Assembly: GCA_030867875.1 (NCBI GenBank)
Contig: JAOWCC010001589.1
Coordinates: forward strand, 84,281,537 to 84,345,536
Reading direction: 5' to 3'
Length of the DNA stretch: 64,000 bases
DNA from: Actinernus sp. WN-2022
Lineage: Eukaryota; Cnidaria; Anthozoa; Actiniaria; Actinernidae
Every line of letters begins with the position of its first letter. The first letter of the stretch is position 1. Position numbers and translations under genes: made by a program. Positions 1-10,870 of the stretch are shown in pieces. Below the pieces are notes generated by a model. The model saw nothing but the letters and a program-made list of their open reading frames with translations, made no database searches and was not told where the DNA came from.

Positions 1-296
1 ATCCACGATCAAACACAGACATTTCTATGTAAAGCGGTACCTTTTAGGGGTCGGGTGTCACCGAATGCTAGAGAATGACAGCGCTTTTGAAAACAACAAG
101 GAAGAATGTGCTTGATGATACAACATCAAATAATAGCAATAAAAGGCATCGAAAGTTTAAAATGTTGGCATGTGTTTATCGGTACCTTTTAGGGGTCAAA
201 ATAAGCTTGAGCCACGCCCATTTTAGTACCTCTTAGGGGTCAAATCGAAAATGTCCGACGAGCATCCCTACCCCTTTTATATGGGAGTCCCCCTCG
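1..296. mobile_element. Right part of a GGGAGTCC-ended MITE, cut by the window edge
   Basis: Contains repeated GTACCTTTTAGGGGTC and ACCTCTTAGGGGTC motifs and ends with TTTATATGGGAGTCCCCCTC. The same sequence, in the same order, recurs at 54003-54183 plus 55289-55329. There the complete element is flanked by an 8-bp target duplication, so this is the 3' part of a second, more decayed copy. It encodes nothing. The 8-bp duplication of its sister copies suggests a hAT-type family, but no transposase is visible. Confidence 0.7.
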
Positions 297-778
297 GAGA
301 AACACAATGGAAAAACCCTGTGAAATCCCCTCACAAGGCCTACTAAAAGCAAACCAAGTACTTTTCAGCCGTCCTCAGACTTAATGATGTCCTCTAGCTC
401 TCTTGCAGTGGCTTTTTTGTCCAAAATTAGAGCACATTTCATTGGAAACCCTACTGAAGCAGCCATATCTACCATCAACGAGTGCACAGAATTCTCCCAA
501 ATGGCATTGTGGGAAAAGTTTGAGCCCTCGGCTTAAAAAGTCAGCAGTATTTAACTACCCCGGGCTAGCCAAACTTGAACTGAGGTGGGAGGGTTGAGTT
601 AGCACTCAGGATTTCACCAACTGAGCCAAACATGTCCAGTAGGGAAAGGGTTAATATGCTGTTCTTGTACGAACCCGTTTAACTCCCAAATGGGAGCTTT
701 TTGATAAAAATGCACAATCAAACATGAGGTGATTACTGTATATTAACCCAACATTTTGTTTTTTTTGTTACACTCCAG
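297..778. other. Probable intron sequence upstream of the ARL2 last exon
   Basis: No recognisable coding exon. A short segment near 376-395 (CAGACTTAATGATGTCCTC) recurs at 1659-1680, so the stretch contains at least one dispersed repeat fragment. It ends in a T-rich tract followed by CTCCAG, which acts as the splice acceptor of the next feature. Confidence 0.5.
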
Positions 779-913
779 GCTCTTGATCTTGATGAAATCA
801 AGACACATCACTGGCAGATTCAGTGGTGCAGTGCTGTGACAGGTGAAAAGTTACTAGATGGAATCGACTGGCTTATCTCTGATATTGCGTCAAGGATATT
901 CACAATGGACTAG
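779..913 (+). CDS. ARL2: ARL2 small GTPase, terminal coding exon
   Basis: ADP-ribosylation-factor-like GTPase 2 acts with tubulin cofactors and BART/PDE6D-type effectors in tubulin folding and lipid-cargo release; this is known of the family. Seen here: a T-rich tract and CTCCAG acceptor at 763-778, then a 44-codon open frame in phase 0 ending in TAG. It reads [28 protein letters not shown] and ends SRIFTMD. The CSAVTGE..L..GIDWL block is the G5 (SAK/SAV) guanine-base contact and the final helix of ARL2; vertebrate ARL2 ends almost identically (SRIFTAD). The G1-G4 motifs must lie in earlier exons upstream of base 1, since none are visible in 1-778. A possible ATTAAA poly(A) signal follows near 930. 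ARL3 is the closest alternative, but the CSAVTGE and SRIFT ending favour ARL2. Confidence 0.85.
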   Translation, partial: ALDLDEIKTHHWQIQWCSAVTGEKLLDGIDWLISDIASRIFTMD

Positions 914-1063
914 TTGATTGTTATTATTATTAAATGTATTATTTATAAAGATGGGACATTTGCTATTCTTGTGTGTCTCGTGTTGACATTCAAATTTCAG
1001 CCATATAGTCCAGAACCAAAACAGAGTATCAAGTCCTATCCACACAATGTATCTAAGTAGAGT

Positions 1064-1265
1064 ATTTTAAAGAAACCTTACCTATTTAGTAGTAACCTTA
1101 CCTATTTAGTAATAACCTTACCTGTTTAGTAGTAACCTTACCTGTTTAGTAATAACCTTACCTGTTTAGTAGTAACCTTACCTATTTAGTAGTAAACTTA
1201 CCTATTTAGTGTTAACCTTACCTATTTAGTAGTAACCTTACCTGTTTAGTAATAACCTTACCTAA
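1064..1265. repeat. 20-bp minisatellite, about ten units
   Basis: Tandem copies of AACCTTACCTGTTTAGTAGT with variation at a few positions (CTA/CTG; AGTAGT/AGTAAT/AGTGTT). The alternating variants suggest spread as a 40-bp dimer. It lies just downstream of the ARL2 stop codon. Confidence 0.9.
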
Positions 1266-1684
1266 ACTAATCGAGTTAGATTGCCGCATGATTCAAATTA
1301 CAATGTGTAGGTCGTATATAGGCAAGACATAAATTAGACAAGATATAAAGATATAATTTAAAAAAAGAAAAACATGAACATTTCTTAGAAATGTCAATAG
1401 GAACTTAGGATATCTGATTTTATTCGTTTCTTAACCCTCTCAGCCCCAAACACGACATTTGTTGTGTTTTACTGGTTACTTGCTTTGAGGATTTCAGTCT
1501 GGCTAAGTTTAAGGTGGCTCCAGACCTCCATTTATAAAGCCCACGCTAAAGTGACAGAAGACGTCCTGGCCCATTCACGAGTGGAAAATGAGGCTCTTTC
1601 TCTATCACAATAGCAGGCACAGACTCGGTTCTTCGAGAAAGTGCTGATTCAAGCTCTCATCAGACTTAATGATGTCCTCCTGGG
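1266..1684. other. Intergenic, no gene seen
   Basis: AT-rich sequence with a second copy of the short CAGACTTAATGATGTCCTC segment at 1659-1678 (first copy near 376). No exon-like open frame or RNA gene is visible. Confidence 0.5.
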
Positions 1685-2910
1685 CCGGTGTCACAGCGAT
1701 TTCGCCCCCCCCCCCCCCCCCCCCCCCCCCCAGTGAATTCGCCCCCCCGGGGCGAGATCGCTAGTGAATTCGCCCCCCTTCAGTGAATTCGCGAAATCGC
1801 TAGTGAATTGTACTCGTAATTCTTATTGAAATCGCCACGCCTCAGAAAATAGAGGCAGTAGATGTCAACGTACTGAATAAAAAGTGTTTTTTTTAATAAA
1901 TCTAAAGTATTTTTTTAATAAAATGAAGTGTAAGACCCCTACTACTACTGACTACAAAAATACGCGAGTCGGTAACACTCCTTTTCTTCGGAAAGTCATT
2001 TCAAATTCTTCCCGGATTTGAATTAATTGTACTGCTAGAACTGTACTGCAAAACTTACCGCCGTTTTATTTTCTCATTAGTCAATAAGCTGTTTATCCAG
2101 AAAGGTTTTCCTAGTTAGAACTGATCTAATTACCGAATTAACAAGCGCCGTTAGCTCAATTGAAATAGAACAAAGCACGCGAGTCGGTAACGCTCCTTCA
2201 AAGTTCTTTCGAAATAGATGGATCAACGCGAGCATTAACGGGTTATCAAAATCTTACATAGCACGATAATCACGACAACTTCATTATGGTTTTCATGCAT
2301 GAAAAAATCATCAGACTATTTGGCAGTTGTTTCCAAATTGATGAGTTCCACTCGCTACAAGCCCACCGTTTTAAATCTTAATTAGTTCATTAGCTTGTTT
2401 ATTCAGGAAGTTTTCACGCGAGTCGGTAACACTTCCTTTATTCGGCAAAGTCTTTTCAAAGTAGGCGGATTTACGGGTTGTCAAAAACTTTAAGTGTCCA
2501 CAATAATTACATCATCTACATGTTGGCTTCAGGCAAGAAATACTAACAACTAATCATTCGAAGATTGACGAAAATTGCAGAATCCCTTGTCGAGTTTCTT
2601 GTTGCACTGCTCGCGCGAATGAAAATTGCAGCGTTTACCGTAGCTTTACGTTTACCGTAACGAATTTTGTCGAAGAAAAGTGAAGCGTGAATTTTAAAAT
2701 AAAATTGAATTACATGCCTTTATACACATTACTGATAGCTTTTTGCCGTACTATTCTCCACGTCCAATACATTACAGTAGTAATAATAAGGAAAACATGT
2801 ATTCATAACCTTTTAAAAGGTTGAAGGGGAGGGGGGGGGGGGCGAAATCGCTAGAGGGGGGCGAGCAAAGGGGGGCGAATTCACGGGGGGGCGAAATCGC
2901 TGGTACACCG
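1685..2910. mobile_element. TIR element with C/G-run termini, ~1.2 kb, non-autonomous
   Basis: The left end reads CCGGTGTCACAGCGATTTCG followed by a run of about 30 C. The right end is its inverse: ...CGAAATCGCTGGTACACCGG after G runs. GTGAATTCGCCCCCC modules are repeated inside both termini. The interior is AT-rich with three or four copies of a GCGAGTCGGTAACRCTCCTT motif (near 1966, 2178, 2415) and no transposase frame. No clean target duplication could be read, because the right end abuts the next palindrome. The length of the C run is likely to vary or be mis-sequenced. Confidence 0.7.
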
Positions 2911-3022
2911 GGTTGTTCAAAGCCCGATTAGTGCTAATCCAGGGTTAATTTCCATGACAACCAATAGGTTCTGTGCAGAGTCAATCCAGGATTAACACTA
3001 AATCGGGCTTTGAACAACCCGG
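2908..3022. mobile_element. Palindromic MITE, 115 bp
   Basis: Near-perfect inverted repeats of about 33 bp, beginning CCGGGTTGTTCAAAGCCCGA and ending with its complement, around a ~45-bp centre. It directly abuts the right terminus of the preceding TIR element, which also ends in ACCGGG. Confidence 0.75.
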
Positions 3023-3739
3023 CCCTGCACTCTAAATATGGAAAAAATATGCATTAAAAAGCCTTAAATTCTGTGTTCCCCCAAACAAACTTCCCTCCAG
3101 CTCCGTAGCAATGCGACGTCAATGTATCCAAAATGGCCGACAAAATACTTTGAGCCCCCAGTATTATTGGTCAGATGAAAATTCCACGGTAACAATGACT
3201 ACAGTTTACTTAGGGGGGGGGGGGAGGGTTCTGTTTGGTCTAGAAATAGCTAAAAATCACTTCCAAAGACTCAGGGCTGAAAGGGTAAAGGAGGATTTTG
3301 ATGAGTTTATAGTCATCTCTAATATAATTCCATGCATGTTATTACAGCAGTGGATCGTAAAGAAAATTTACCATAATTTGTTAAATGTGCAGCGTGTGTC
3401 AAACCCTTCTCCTTTTGCAGCTGGGCATCACGTGATTGTACAGGAATGTGCTAGATGGCAAAAAAATCTAACTTCATTTATTTAGAAGCCTTGTACGAGA
3501 TCGGTATTGTTATTAGCAAAACCTGTTTGTAAATGCTATTTTTCACCTCCAATCGATTGTCGATCTTTCTAAAACAGCGGTTTTAAAAATTGCTTGCCAT
3601 GCAGCATCCATGGCAACGTCTTTCCCTTGGGGATTACGAGCTCATTCATTCGTTAACGAAGTATTATATCAGCACGTGACTGTTAGCTGCAAAAGGCCTA
3701 ATGTCGGTAATGTTGTGCGCAATGTTGCAGCGTGTGTCC
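3023..3739. other. Intergenic, no gene seen
   Basis: Contains a short G-run (3210-3224) and open frames with no family resemblance or exon structure. The boundary with the RT remnant that follows is not sharp. Confidence 0.4.
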
Positions 3740-4470
3740 AACCTTTAGAGGTCGATGTCAGTTTACTGTATTAAACGGCAACCTGTCGAGTGTGGGCACA
3801 GTTAATATTGGCATACCTCAGGGAAGTGATCTGGGACCCGTTCTGTATACAAGTAATAGAATCAATTCAAACTGCGATCGTCCATATGTACGCTGACGAC
3901 GTGTTTAGCGTCGGTAACACCATCGAATAGCTAGGTAACAGATATGCTTAATCGATCTCTTAGCCAACTGTACGAATGGTGTGTCACAATCAGGCTCACC
4001 CCCCACCCAACCAAAACTGAATGTATTATGCTTCGCAGGGCCACATTCATTGGCCCTTTACCATCTGTGTCCATTGGAAGAAAAAGCAACAAATGGGTGA
4101 ACCACACAATGCTCCTTGTCCTAGCTGTAGATAATTAGCTAAATTGGACTGAACAATGTATCCATGTAAGAAAGAACTTATGCAAACAAGTTAAATTTGA
4201 TAAAGAAATGTAGATTCCTGCCTAGACAGGTCCTTCTACAACTGTATTTTAAAGTAACACTCCCTTCCATTAGTCATGGGATAGCTGTTTGTGGAGGCAT
4301 TAAGTGCCACGATAACTTTAAAGCCCTGGGAGTAGTACATTGCAGGACTGGTAGAATTATATAGAAACTATCTGGAGACATGCCATCAGAAGAGGTCCTT
4401 ACTAAGATCAAATGGGACACACTCCACTTTCAATATAAAAATTATATCGTAACCATTATGTCTAAATGTC
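3740..4470 (+). pseudogene. Degraded non-LTR reverse transcriptase fragment
   Basis: Translating across several frameshifts and stops gives reverse-transcriptase landmarks in the right order. GIPQGSDLGP (the conserved GxPQGS..GP motif) lies near 3810, a decayed MYADD-like motif near 3888-3900, then LSQLYEWC...HPTKTECIML and a later ISHGIAVCGGIKC..F.ALGVVHCRTGRIIY segment typical of the thumb and C-terminal part of CR1/L2-type LINEs. It has no endonuclease, no tail and many inactivating changes, so it is an old fragment. Confidence 0.75.
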
Positions 4471-5821
4471 TAAATCGACTGTTATTATAAATCTTGATTT
4501 TAAAGACCTGTCGATTCATAAGACATTAGAGTCTGCATGTAGATAAATGCGGATCCATAAATGCATAGCACATTATATATTAGACATATCTGGAATACTC
4601 GACCTACTTTTTACAGTATTTCGATCATTTAATTCATCGTTGGTTATATAGTACATTAGCATTAGTATGTTAAATTATATATATTAAATTAGCCATATTT
4701 AGCTTATTTAACTTCATTCTACTGATATTTCGATCATTTCATTTATTTAACTAATTTAGTGCATATTTAATTTATTAATTTAACCACTTTATGTTACTCA
4801 TCGTGCATAAATAAAGGAGATGGATTGATTGTGTCCAGGTAATCACACATGGTGTATGGACGATAAACAGGAGGATCATTGCAGCCCGTATTTTGATCTT
4901 GCCTTGTGTGAATAGGTACCGGCGCTCATACATGCAGATGTAATAACATACGTGCAACGATTTCTACATTGATCCACCATTGCATTAGGCTCGTTTCAGA
5001 CGCTGCTCTGGGCTGCTCTGCTCATGTGTTGAACGCAATTCAAAGGATAATAATTAGGATATATGAAACACGTGGATATCTTTCATCGTATTATAGTTTG
5101 CATTTTTCTCCCATGAGCCTGTTCGAGCCTGTTCGCAGTCTGAGGAGAAACAAAATCCGAGCCTCTGAGACAGCATATCATGCCGTGACCCCGTCAGGTT
5201 AAGCATACACCGGATTGGCTCTCCTGGTGTTGCTGTCGTGCGTGTGCGTGCATCTGATTAGTTAGTTTTCAAGCCGCATCACAATTACCGGGCCCAAAAT
5301 AGACAAACGTCTGATCATTAAAACCTCAGAATGCATTTCTTCAGGAGCATGCACTTTTTGGATGTGTTATTAACACATTCTTATGCATTTAAAAAAGGCT
5401 GTGTGCATATTGCTTTATATCAATCGAAAGTGTTTCTTTTGTTCGTATCAAACTTCTCTCTCACGCAAAAGGTTGCATGTTTTTCATGAGACCTCGAGCT
5501 CTCGGCTCACTTAATCCTCGAAACCCGATCCCAACCTCACTTAGGACACGCACCCAACAAATTTTGAGCATCTTTTGGAATTGCTCAACCATAACATTTC
5601 CACAAAAGGCTTGAAATAAAATCTGTGGATACTAATCGATGTGAATACCGACATTGTTTACGTTTTATCGTGATTACTGAGCTGTAGCTGGTCGCTTTGT
5701 GGAGCCTCGATCCAAGGGTCAAGTTTTCATATATCGAACGTGTTTTCCAGCCGTTCCGAGGACCAACATAAGGCCTACCTTTCATGAATTTCAAAGGTAT
5801 TTAGAATAGAACTTCGGGAAA
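4471..5821. other. AT-rich intergenic region and probable 5' region of the next gene
   Basis: 4500-4800 is very AT-rich with ATATTAAATTAG-like repeats. 4950-5820 is more balanced and should contain the promoter and 5' UTR of the gene starting at 5822. No canonical TATA box could be assigned with confidence, and no other exon was recognised. Confidence 0.4.
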
Positions 5822-6724
5822 ATGGCACGCTTTAAGACGTCGACGACTTCGCAGAAATCTTCCTCCAGCAGTAAAACCTTCTCGAGCTCAAACTCTGACG
5901 GTGCCACCGGTTCATTCACGATGAGCTTCAAGAAGTCAGAATCAAAACTTGGAGGTTCTTCAGCCACGGGTGGCGCTGCTTCAAACCCAGGGGAAGGCCG
6001 TACTCTAAAATCAACCCGCATCAACATCAATCAAGAACAAATAGCGGACTTCGCTCTCGTGAGGCCGAGAATTTTACCAGTTTTGAAACCCAAAAATTGG
6101 GAACGATCGACAAAGGATTTGCTCAAGAAAGTAGACCCGACCAAGCCAACAGATGTTTTATTCTTCTCGGTAAAAACACTGCCCGGGACAGCGCTTGGCT
6201 ACACGTTAGCTATCGTGGAAGAAGATGGATCGCTTCATTATATTCTGCGCAGTTATCTAGATGCTTGGAAGATACCGGAGAAAGTCATCATGGACGTGGC
6301 ACTACGGAATCTGGAACAGCGACTCGAGAACAGAGGATCGAAGCTGTGGACTCGAAGCAAAGCTGGGGTATACTATATCGAAAATCTAGGGCCCGTGTCT
6401 GCATCTGTTGTCCTTTTACCGCAGTTTATCGAGGTGTTGGATGCGGAGGAAGGGGATTACGTGGTTGTTGTACCGTCTGGCGACATATGCATGGTGGCTG
6501 GAGCCAAGAATGATATGCGACTGTGCATCATGGGCGAGATTGCACTTCGTTATTCCAAAGATCCCCAGCGCTTCAACATCAAGCCGTTACGTTTCAGCAG
6601 AAATAGGTTCAGTGACTATACACCTAAGACATACGCTAAAGAGGAAACAGTGCCGCAATCCGTGGAAGAAGTCTCCAGACTAAAGCTCAGACTAAGGCCA
6701 GTTAAAGTTAGCCGACAAAAGTGA
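5822..6724 (+). CDS. YtpQ/DUF1444-like protein, single open exon
   Basis: A 300-codon uninterrupted frame with a good animal start context (AAAATGGC). Residues 1-65 are low-complexity, Ser/Thr/Gly-rich, with no signal peptide or membrane segment. Residues ~78-250 resemble bacterial YtpQ/UPF0354 (DUF1444), whose function is unknown. RPRILPVLKP is followed by a strand reading YTLAIVEEDGSLHYI. Next comes a helix, WKIPEKVIMDVALRNLEQRL, that fits the family's 'eeelhelAleNL' segment, then YYIENL.., and GDYVVVVPSGDICMVAG, which fits its 'GDLvvaVPnrDvl' signature. Codon use is even and unlike the surrounding transposons, supporting a real host gene. One oddity: the stop TGA lies inside GTGAGT (6721-6726), a consensus splice donor, so the frame could instead be a first exon spliced after residue 300. 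The family call is by eye only. Confidence 0.75.
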   Translation: MARFKTSTTSQKSSSSSKTFSSSNSDGATGSFTMSFKKSESKLGGSSATGGAASNPGEGRTLKSTRININQEQIADFALVRPRILPVLKPKNWERSTKDLLKKVDPTKPTDVLFFSVKTLPGTALGYTLAIVEEDGSLHYILRSYLDAWKIPEKVIMDVALRNLEQRLENRGSKLWTRSKAGVYYIENLGPVSASVVLLPQFIEVLDAEEGDYVVVVPSGDICMVAGAKNDMRLCIMGEIALRYSKDPQRFNIKPLRFSRNRFSDYTPKTYAKEETVPQSVEEVSRLKLRLRPVKVSRQK

Positions 6725-7483
6725 GTCATCATGTGGGACGAGTTGCGGGTTGTTTCAATTTTATGTAGTCAGTGAGATTTTAATCCAAGAGTTCTACTTG
6801 TAAACAATTTACAAAAGAATATCAGGGTCTATTAATTTGCTCAATTTTGTCACACAAATACAGTACAAGAGGTACTTAAAGTTAATTAAATGAAGTATTT
6901 CAGCAATTTAAGATGTTTTCCATTCACCATAGGAAGCCAATTCGGGTCACGGCCTTCTTTATATAGTCCAGTTTTGATACGATCTGTGAATTTTCTCAAG
7001 ATATGAAAAATCCGATAAACAGATCGGATTAGGGTTGAATGACCTATTAAGAAGGGGAACGTGACATTACAGTAGGTCTACAGCAGCTGAGAAAAAAAGT
7101 GTTAACAAACTTTAACATAACACAATAACTTTTCGAAGAAAGGAATTTATTGCCCGTGAGGGTTCTTTATATTGTAAGCTTCGCATGAGGTAAAGAAAAA
7201 TGTTTATATCAAACAATGGCGAAGGGATTATGCTATAACATAGAATATTTAGAATATAAATCAAATTAAACAGGGTGGCTAGATATCCACCAATATGTAT
7301 TGGCTTGCATTGTTTTTGTTTTGGTCTTGAGTTGTTTTGATCGAGCAGTTTCCTATTTTTTAACGTGATAAATGATACTGTGTCTGTTATTTAACAAATA
7401 TATTCCGTTCTCAGTAAACATTTGCAAGGACCAAACAGACGAAGTAGAAGGACCTGACTTCCTCTGAGGGATCTCATCAGTAA
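6725..7483. other. 3' flank of the DUF1444-like gene, no further gene seen
   Basis: AT-rich sequence with no convincing exon, and no classical AATAAA within 150 bases of the stop codon. If the GTGAGT at 6721 is a donor, this would be intron, but no downstream exon with a matching domain was recognised. Confidence 0.4.
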
Positions 7484-7636
7484 TAATAGAATGATGCAAG
7501 GCTGATTTGTTCGGTTTGGGAATGATTATATTCCACAACTTGTAAACCCTGATGAAGGTTGGCCGTGCCAGCCGAAATATTGGTCAAATATAATCATTCC
7601 CGAACCGTACAAATCAGCCTTGCATCATTCTATTAT
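7484..7636. mobile_element. Palindromic MITE, ~153 bp
   Basis: Inverted arms of about 50 bp: AATAGAATGATGCAAGGCTG and GGGAATGATTATATT at the left and their complements at 7587-7636. The ~50-bp loop contains CCTGATGAAGGTTGGCCG. It abuts a second unrelated palindrome at 7637. Confidence 0.75.
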
Positions 7637-7785
7637 ATTCCATTCTGCCGTGCGTCTGTTCTCTTATAGATGCACAGATGACGTCACAACGTGAAGAGAA
7701 CAAACAAGTGCGTAAGTGATGTTCTCTTCACGTTGTGACGTCATCTGTGAATATATAAGAGTACAGACGCACGGCGGAATAGAAT
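7637..7785. mobile_element. Palindromic MITE, ~149 bp
   Basis: Arms of about 64 bp with a few mismatches (ATTCCATTCTGCCGTGCGTC and GATGACGTCACAACGTGAAG on the left, inverted on the right) around a ~20-bp loop. The arm contains TGACGTCA, a CRE/ATF-type palindrome that is probably incidental. Confidence 0.75.
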
Positions 7786-8132
7786 CTATTTGTTTTATAG
7801 TATAATCGCAAACTGAAAACGAGTTGATAAATGTGTTGCGCGGGCTCATTACGCCACCATGTACGCATGGTTCTCGACCAATCAGAGCGTGCGTTTCGGA
7901 ATGATTATTATATAATGCGGAACAGTTTGCTATTTATTACATTCTCGAGGAGAAGTCATGAAATTCAAGACATCAACAGTTCTAGATTTCCTGTCGTAAC
8001 GCAACCTTACATATATACACACACGTGCCAATAAATAGTACCCCTGCTCCAAAATAATAATGAACAGTATAGGGCCGTATGTATAGCTCAACCAGATTTA
8101 GGTGTTATGGTATATTATTATTCCAAATATTT

Positions 8133-8165
<33 letters not shown>

Positions 8166-8260
8166 AATGAATAAAGTAAACTTGGCTTTCCAACGATGAT
8201 GTCGCTAGCTAGGAGGATCCAACTGGATACAAGACGCTTGTATACTTGAAGAGTAGATTA
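7786..8260. other. Intergenic AT-rich stretch with (TA)n
   Basis: No gene seen. A (TA)n microsatellite lies at about 8136-8163. Confidence 0.5.
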
Positions 8261-8439
8261 AATAGTAAAATGAAGTGACTCGACGAACTCCTCGCTGGTC
8301 CATAAATTTAATCAGACGTTTCGGCCTTCGGAGTTCCAAGTATTTTTAAATTTGTACTTAGCATTGAAAAAGGCCGAAGGCCGAAACGTCTGATTAAATT
8401 TATGGACCAGTGAGGAGTTCGTCGAGTCACTTCATTTTA

Positions 8440-8445
<6 letters not shown>
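8261..8445. mobile_element. Palindromic MITE, 185 bp, nested in (TA)n
   Basis: Arms are near-identical over more than 60 bp. The left begins AATAGTAAAATGAAGTGACT and contains CGACGAACTCCTCGCTGGTC and CAGACGTTTCGGCCTTCGG; the right is the complement. The centre is ~45 bp. The element is immediately followed by (TA)n (8445-8473), with another (TA)n at 8136-8163, consistent with insertion near an AT microsatellite. Confidence 0.8.
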
Positions 8446-8476
<31 letters not shown>

Positions 8477-8759
8477 GCAAGCCTTAATGCGGAGTTCCCA
8501 ATTCTCTGAACTAAGGTAACGACCGGGGAAAAAAACGATAATTATGTAAAGAAAACGAATATAAAAACAAATATAACTAGTAGAATTAAGCGAAATCAGT
8601 GCAAAAGGTTTAGAAGAAAACGGAGTTTCGATCCGGGCCCCTGGTTTCAACAGTGCGTGCGCAGGTGCAGCACATTTTCAGGCACGTCGCAAAGCCCGGG
8701 TGTTTTTCGGTCAGCGTTGACCAAAAGGAACGCGGGCTCTGGGACGCTATGAAATTGTT

Positions 8760-8998
8760 AGCTCTGTTCACGTGGTCTGACCAACTGATGTACTGACTGA
8801 CTATCACTCCTAAATACTGAAAGAGTCGGTCCGGTCAAGAACAGAGCCATCTAGTCAGTGAAACTTGTCAGAAATCCTCCACTATAAATAACGAGCTTGC
8901 ATTCAGTGTATTCAGTGTCGAGAGATTGCTGTTAAACCATTGACACATGAACAGAAGGTCAGCGTCCCGGGTCAGCGTCGAATTTGTCTTTAAATTCC
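8760..8998 (-). pseudogene. CR1-like RT fragment, same family as 50234-51412
   Basis: The plus strand from GTGGTCTGACCAACTGATG to CAGAAGGTCAGCG aligns nearly base for base with 50554-50764, the complement of part of the RT ORF there (region reading WSEHVDRVSNKV back to SICQWFNSNLL). It holds deletions and stops. It is a short dead fragment without recognisable ends. Confidence 0.75.
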
Positions 8999-9114
8999 TA
9001 AGTGTCTTATTTTAGAGTGCTTGGGATTTTTAACTGCCAACAGTAGAGCTTGTACTAGGCGGATTTGGCAGAGTGAAGTTATGGCACTGCATGTATATCA
9101 GATTAATCTGGAAT

Positions 9115-10870
9115 TTAAGCAAATGTCAAATGAAGGCCAGCATGTCTTCGTTTGAGACAATATACCAGTACAAGACCAGTGATAATATAGCCGTGAACAA
9201 GAATCACAGTGTGATATTTTATTTTTACTTTTTTCCCGCACCATACAAAATTCACAACTTCTTTTCTCACTTTATTAATAAAATCCCTAGGAACACATAA
9301 TTTAGAGCAAACATATAGAAGCTGTGAAAGTGCCAATGATCTAATGAGTTGTATTCTTCCAAACAGCGTGAGATGGCGCATTCTCCAAATTGAAAGGATT
9401 GCCTTAAACTTCTTAAAAACACGATTAAAATTTCTAATTTTGCGTAGGTCCTTGTTCGATGTGAAATAAATACCTAAAATTTTAATACACTCATTATTTA
9501 TGTTAATTATTTTCTCTTTAACCTTTTCCTTTGCAGCATTACCCCCTATCCAACATGCTTCAGATTTTTCCAGATTAATTTTCAAAGATGAATATCGATT
9601 AAAGTCCTCCAAGAGCCGTATCATCCGCGAATAATAAAACCTTCTTTTCTACCCCTGCTACAGTTACGCCTTCTATAATTGCTGAAGAGCGCACCATTTG
9701 TGCCATTACTTCTATCACCAAAATAAATCAGTATATATGGCGAAATTGGGTCGCCCTGTCTAGTACCTCTTGATGTTCTAAAATATGGGGTAGGCGTCCC
9801 ATTATTCAACACACAGCTTTGGTTATCAAACAAAAGAGTTTTTATACAATTAATAAAGAACGCCGGCCAAAACCAATTTTTTTCAAAGTCGCAAAGATAA
9901 AGTCGTGCTCGATACTATCAAATACTTTTTCAAAATCAGCTGCAAAAAGAAGAAGAGGAGAATTATTTTGTGAATAGAAATAAATTACATCCTCCAAAAA
10001 TCGTATAGAACGGAGTTCAATATTCCTCGCTTTCACAAAAGCATGCAGCTTGATCAAGGTGTACGATTTTCGGTAGAATACTAATCAATCGATTACTTAC
10101 AGCCTTACTACATATTTTAGCATCTACGTTGATCAGACTAATTTGGCGCCATGATTTCAAAAACCTACAATCTTTATCCCCTTTTCCAGGAGAGTTATTA
10201 TCGCTTGTTTCTGCGTTGTTGTTAATGAACCATGATCAAAACAATCATTGATGCAAGCAACAAGCTCCTTACCAAGAAGTGGCCAGAACGTAACATAGAA
10301 TTCTTTACTAAGTCCATCATTTCCGGGAGTTTTCATATTACCCATCTGTTGTAGGCATTTGTAGCATTCGTTAACATTTAAATATTCTTCACAACTCTTC
10401 CTATCATCATTCTTTGTCAATATTTGGTAAGTTTACTCCCGATAAAAATACTAAGCACTCTTCTTCAGTTTTGTCACTCTTAGAACACCAATAGGCTTTT
10501 ATAGTAACGTTTGATGTTCATGCATGTTAATTTCCTTTGGATTAACAACTTCCGTTTCGTCCTCTAAAATAAGTTTCCTTTATACATGAGTCTTTACTTT
10601 GTTACGTTTTTCCAAAGACAAAAAGACAATTTCATACCAATTAACTTTAGACCGCACTATTTGTCCTTCAGTAATGTAATCATAAACCTTTTCAAGTTCC
10701 AATTTGGCCTCATTGTATTTCTTAACTAAATTATCTTGATTTAACCAGTCTTCGGTATTCTCAATCTGTTTTATTTCATTATCAGACTCTCTTAAATTCT
10801 TATGATAAGGGAGGGTTAAATTTACCCGACTTAGAAACATGTATTAAGGCACATTACGCATTTTTGATAA
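9115..10870 (-). pseudogene. L1/Tx1-like LINE: inverted upstream segment (RT palm/fingers)
   Basis: Read from 10870 down to 9115, several frames give LINE landmarks in order. These are a linker (NEAKLELEKVYDYITEGQIV), RT fingers (KTPGNDGLSKEFYVTFWPLL), palm (LFAADFEKVFDSIEHDF), GTRQGDPISPYILI, then the catalytic LFADDTAL at about 9612-9645. The thumb follows (KINLEKSEACWIGG; ILGIYFTSNKD; FGRIQLIRSLALSQLLYV; VRKEVVNFVWCGKKVKI). Frameshifts and stops separate these pieces, and a short stretch after FADD is missing. The 3' remainder lies on the opposite strand at 10871-12590, so this half is inverted relative to the tail. The GDP and FADD spacing fits L1/Tx1 rather than CR1. Confidence 0.85.

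Noticed and set aside
3111..3485. 124-codon open frame
   Set aside because: Includes a poly-G-derived glycine run, no recognised domain, no exon signals.
6097..6683. Two further open frames overlapping the DUF1444-like gene
   Set aside because: Shadow frames of 5822-6724 without family resemblance.
7700..7760. TGACGTCA as a CRE regulatory site
   Set aside because: It lies in the arms of a palindromic MITE and has no nearby gene it could be tied to.
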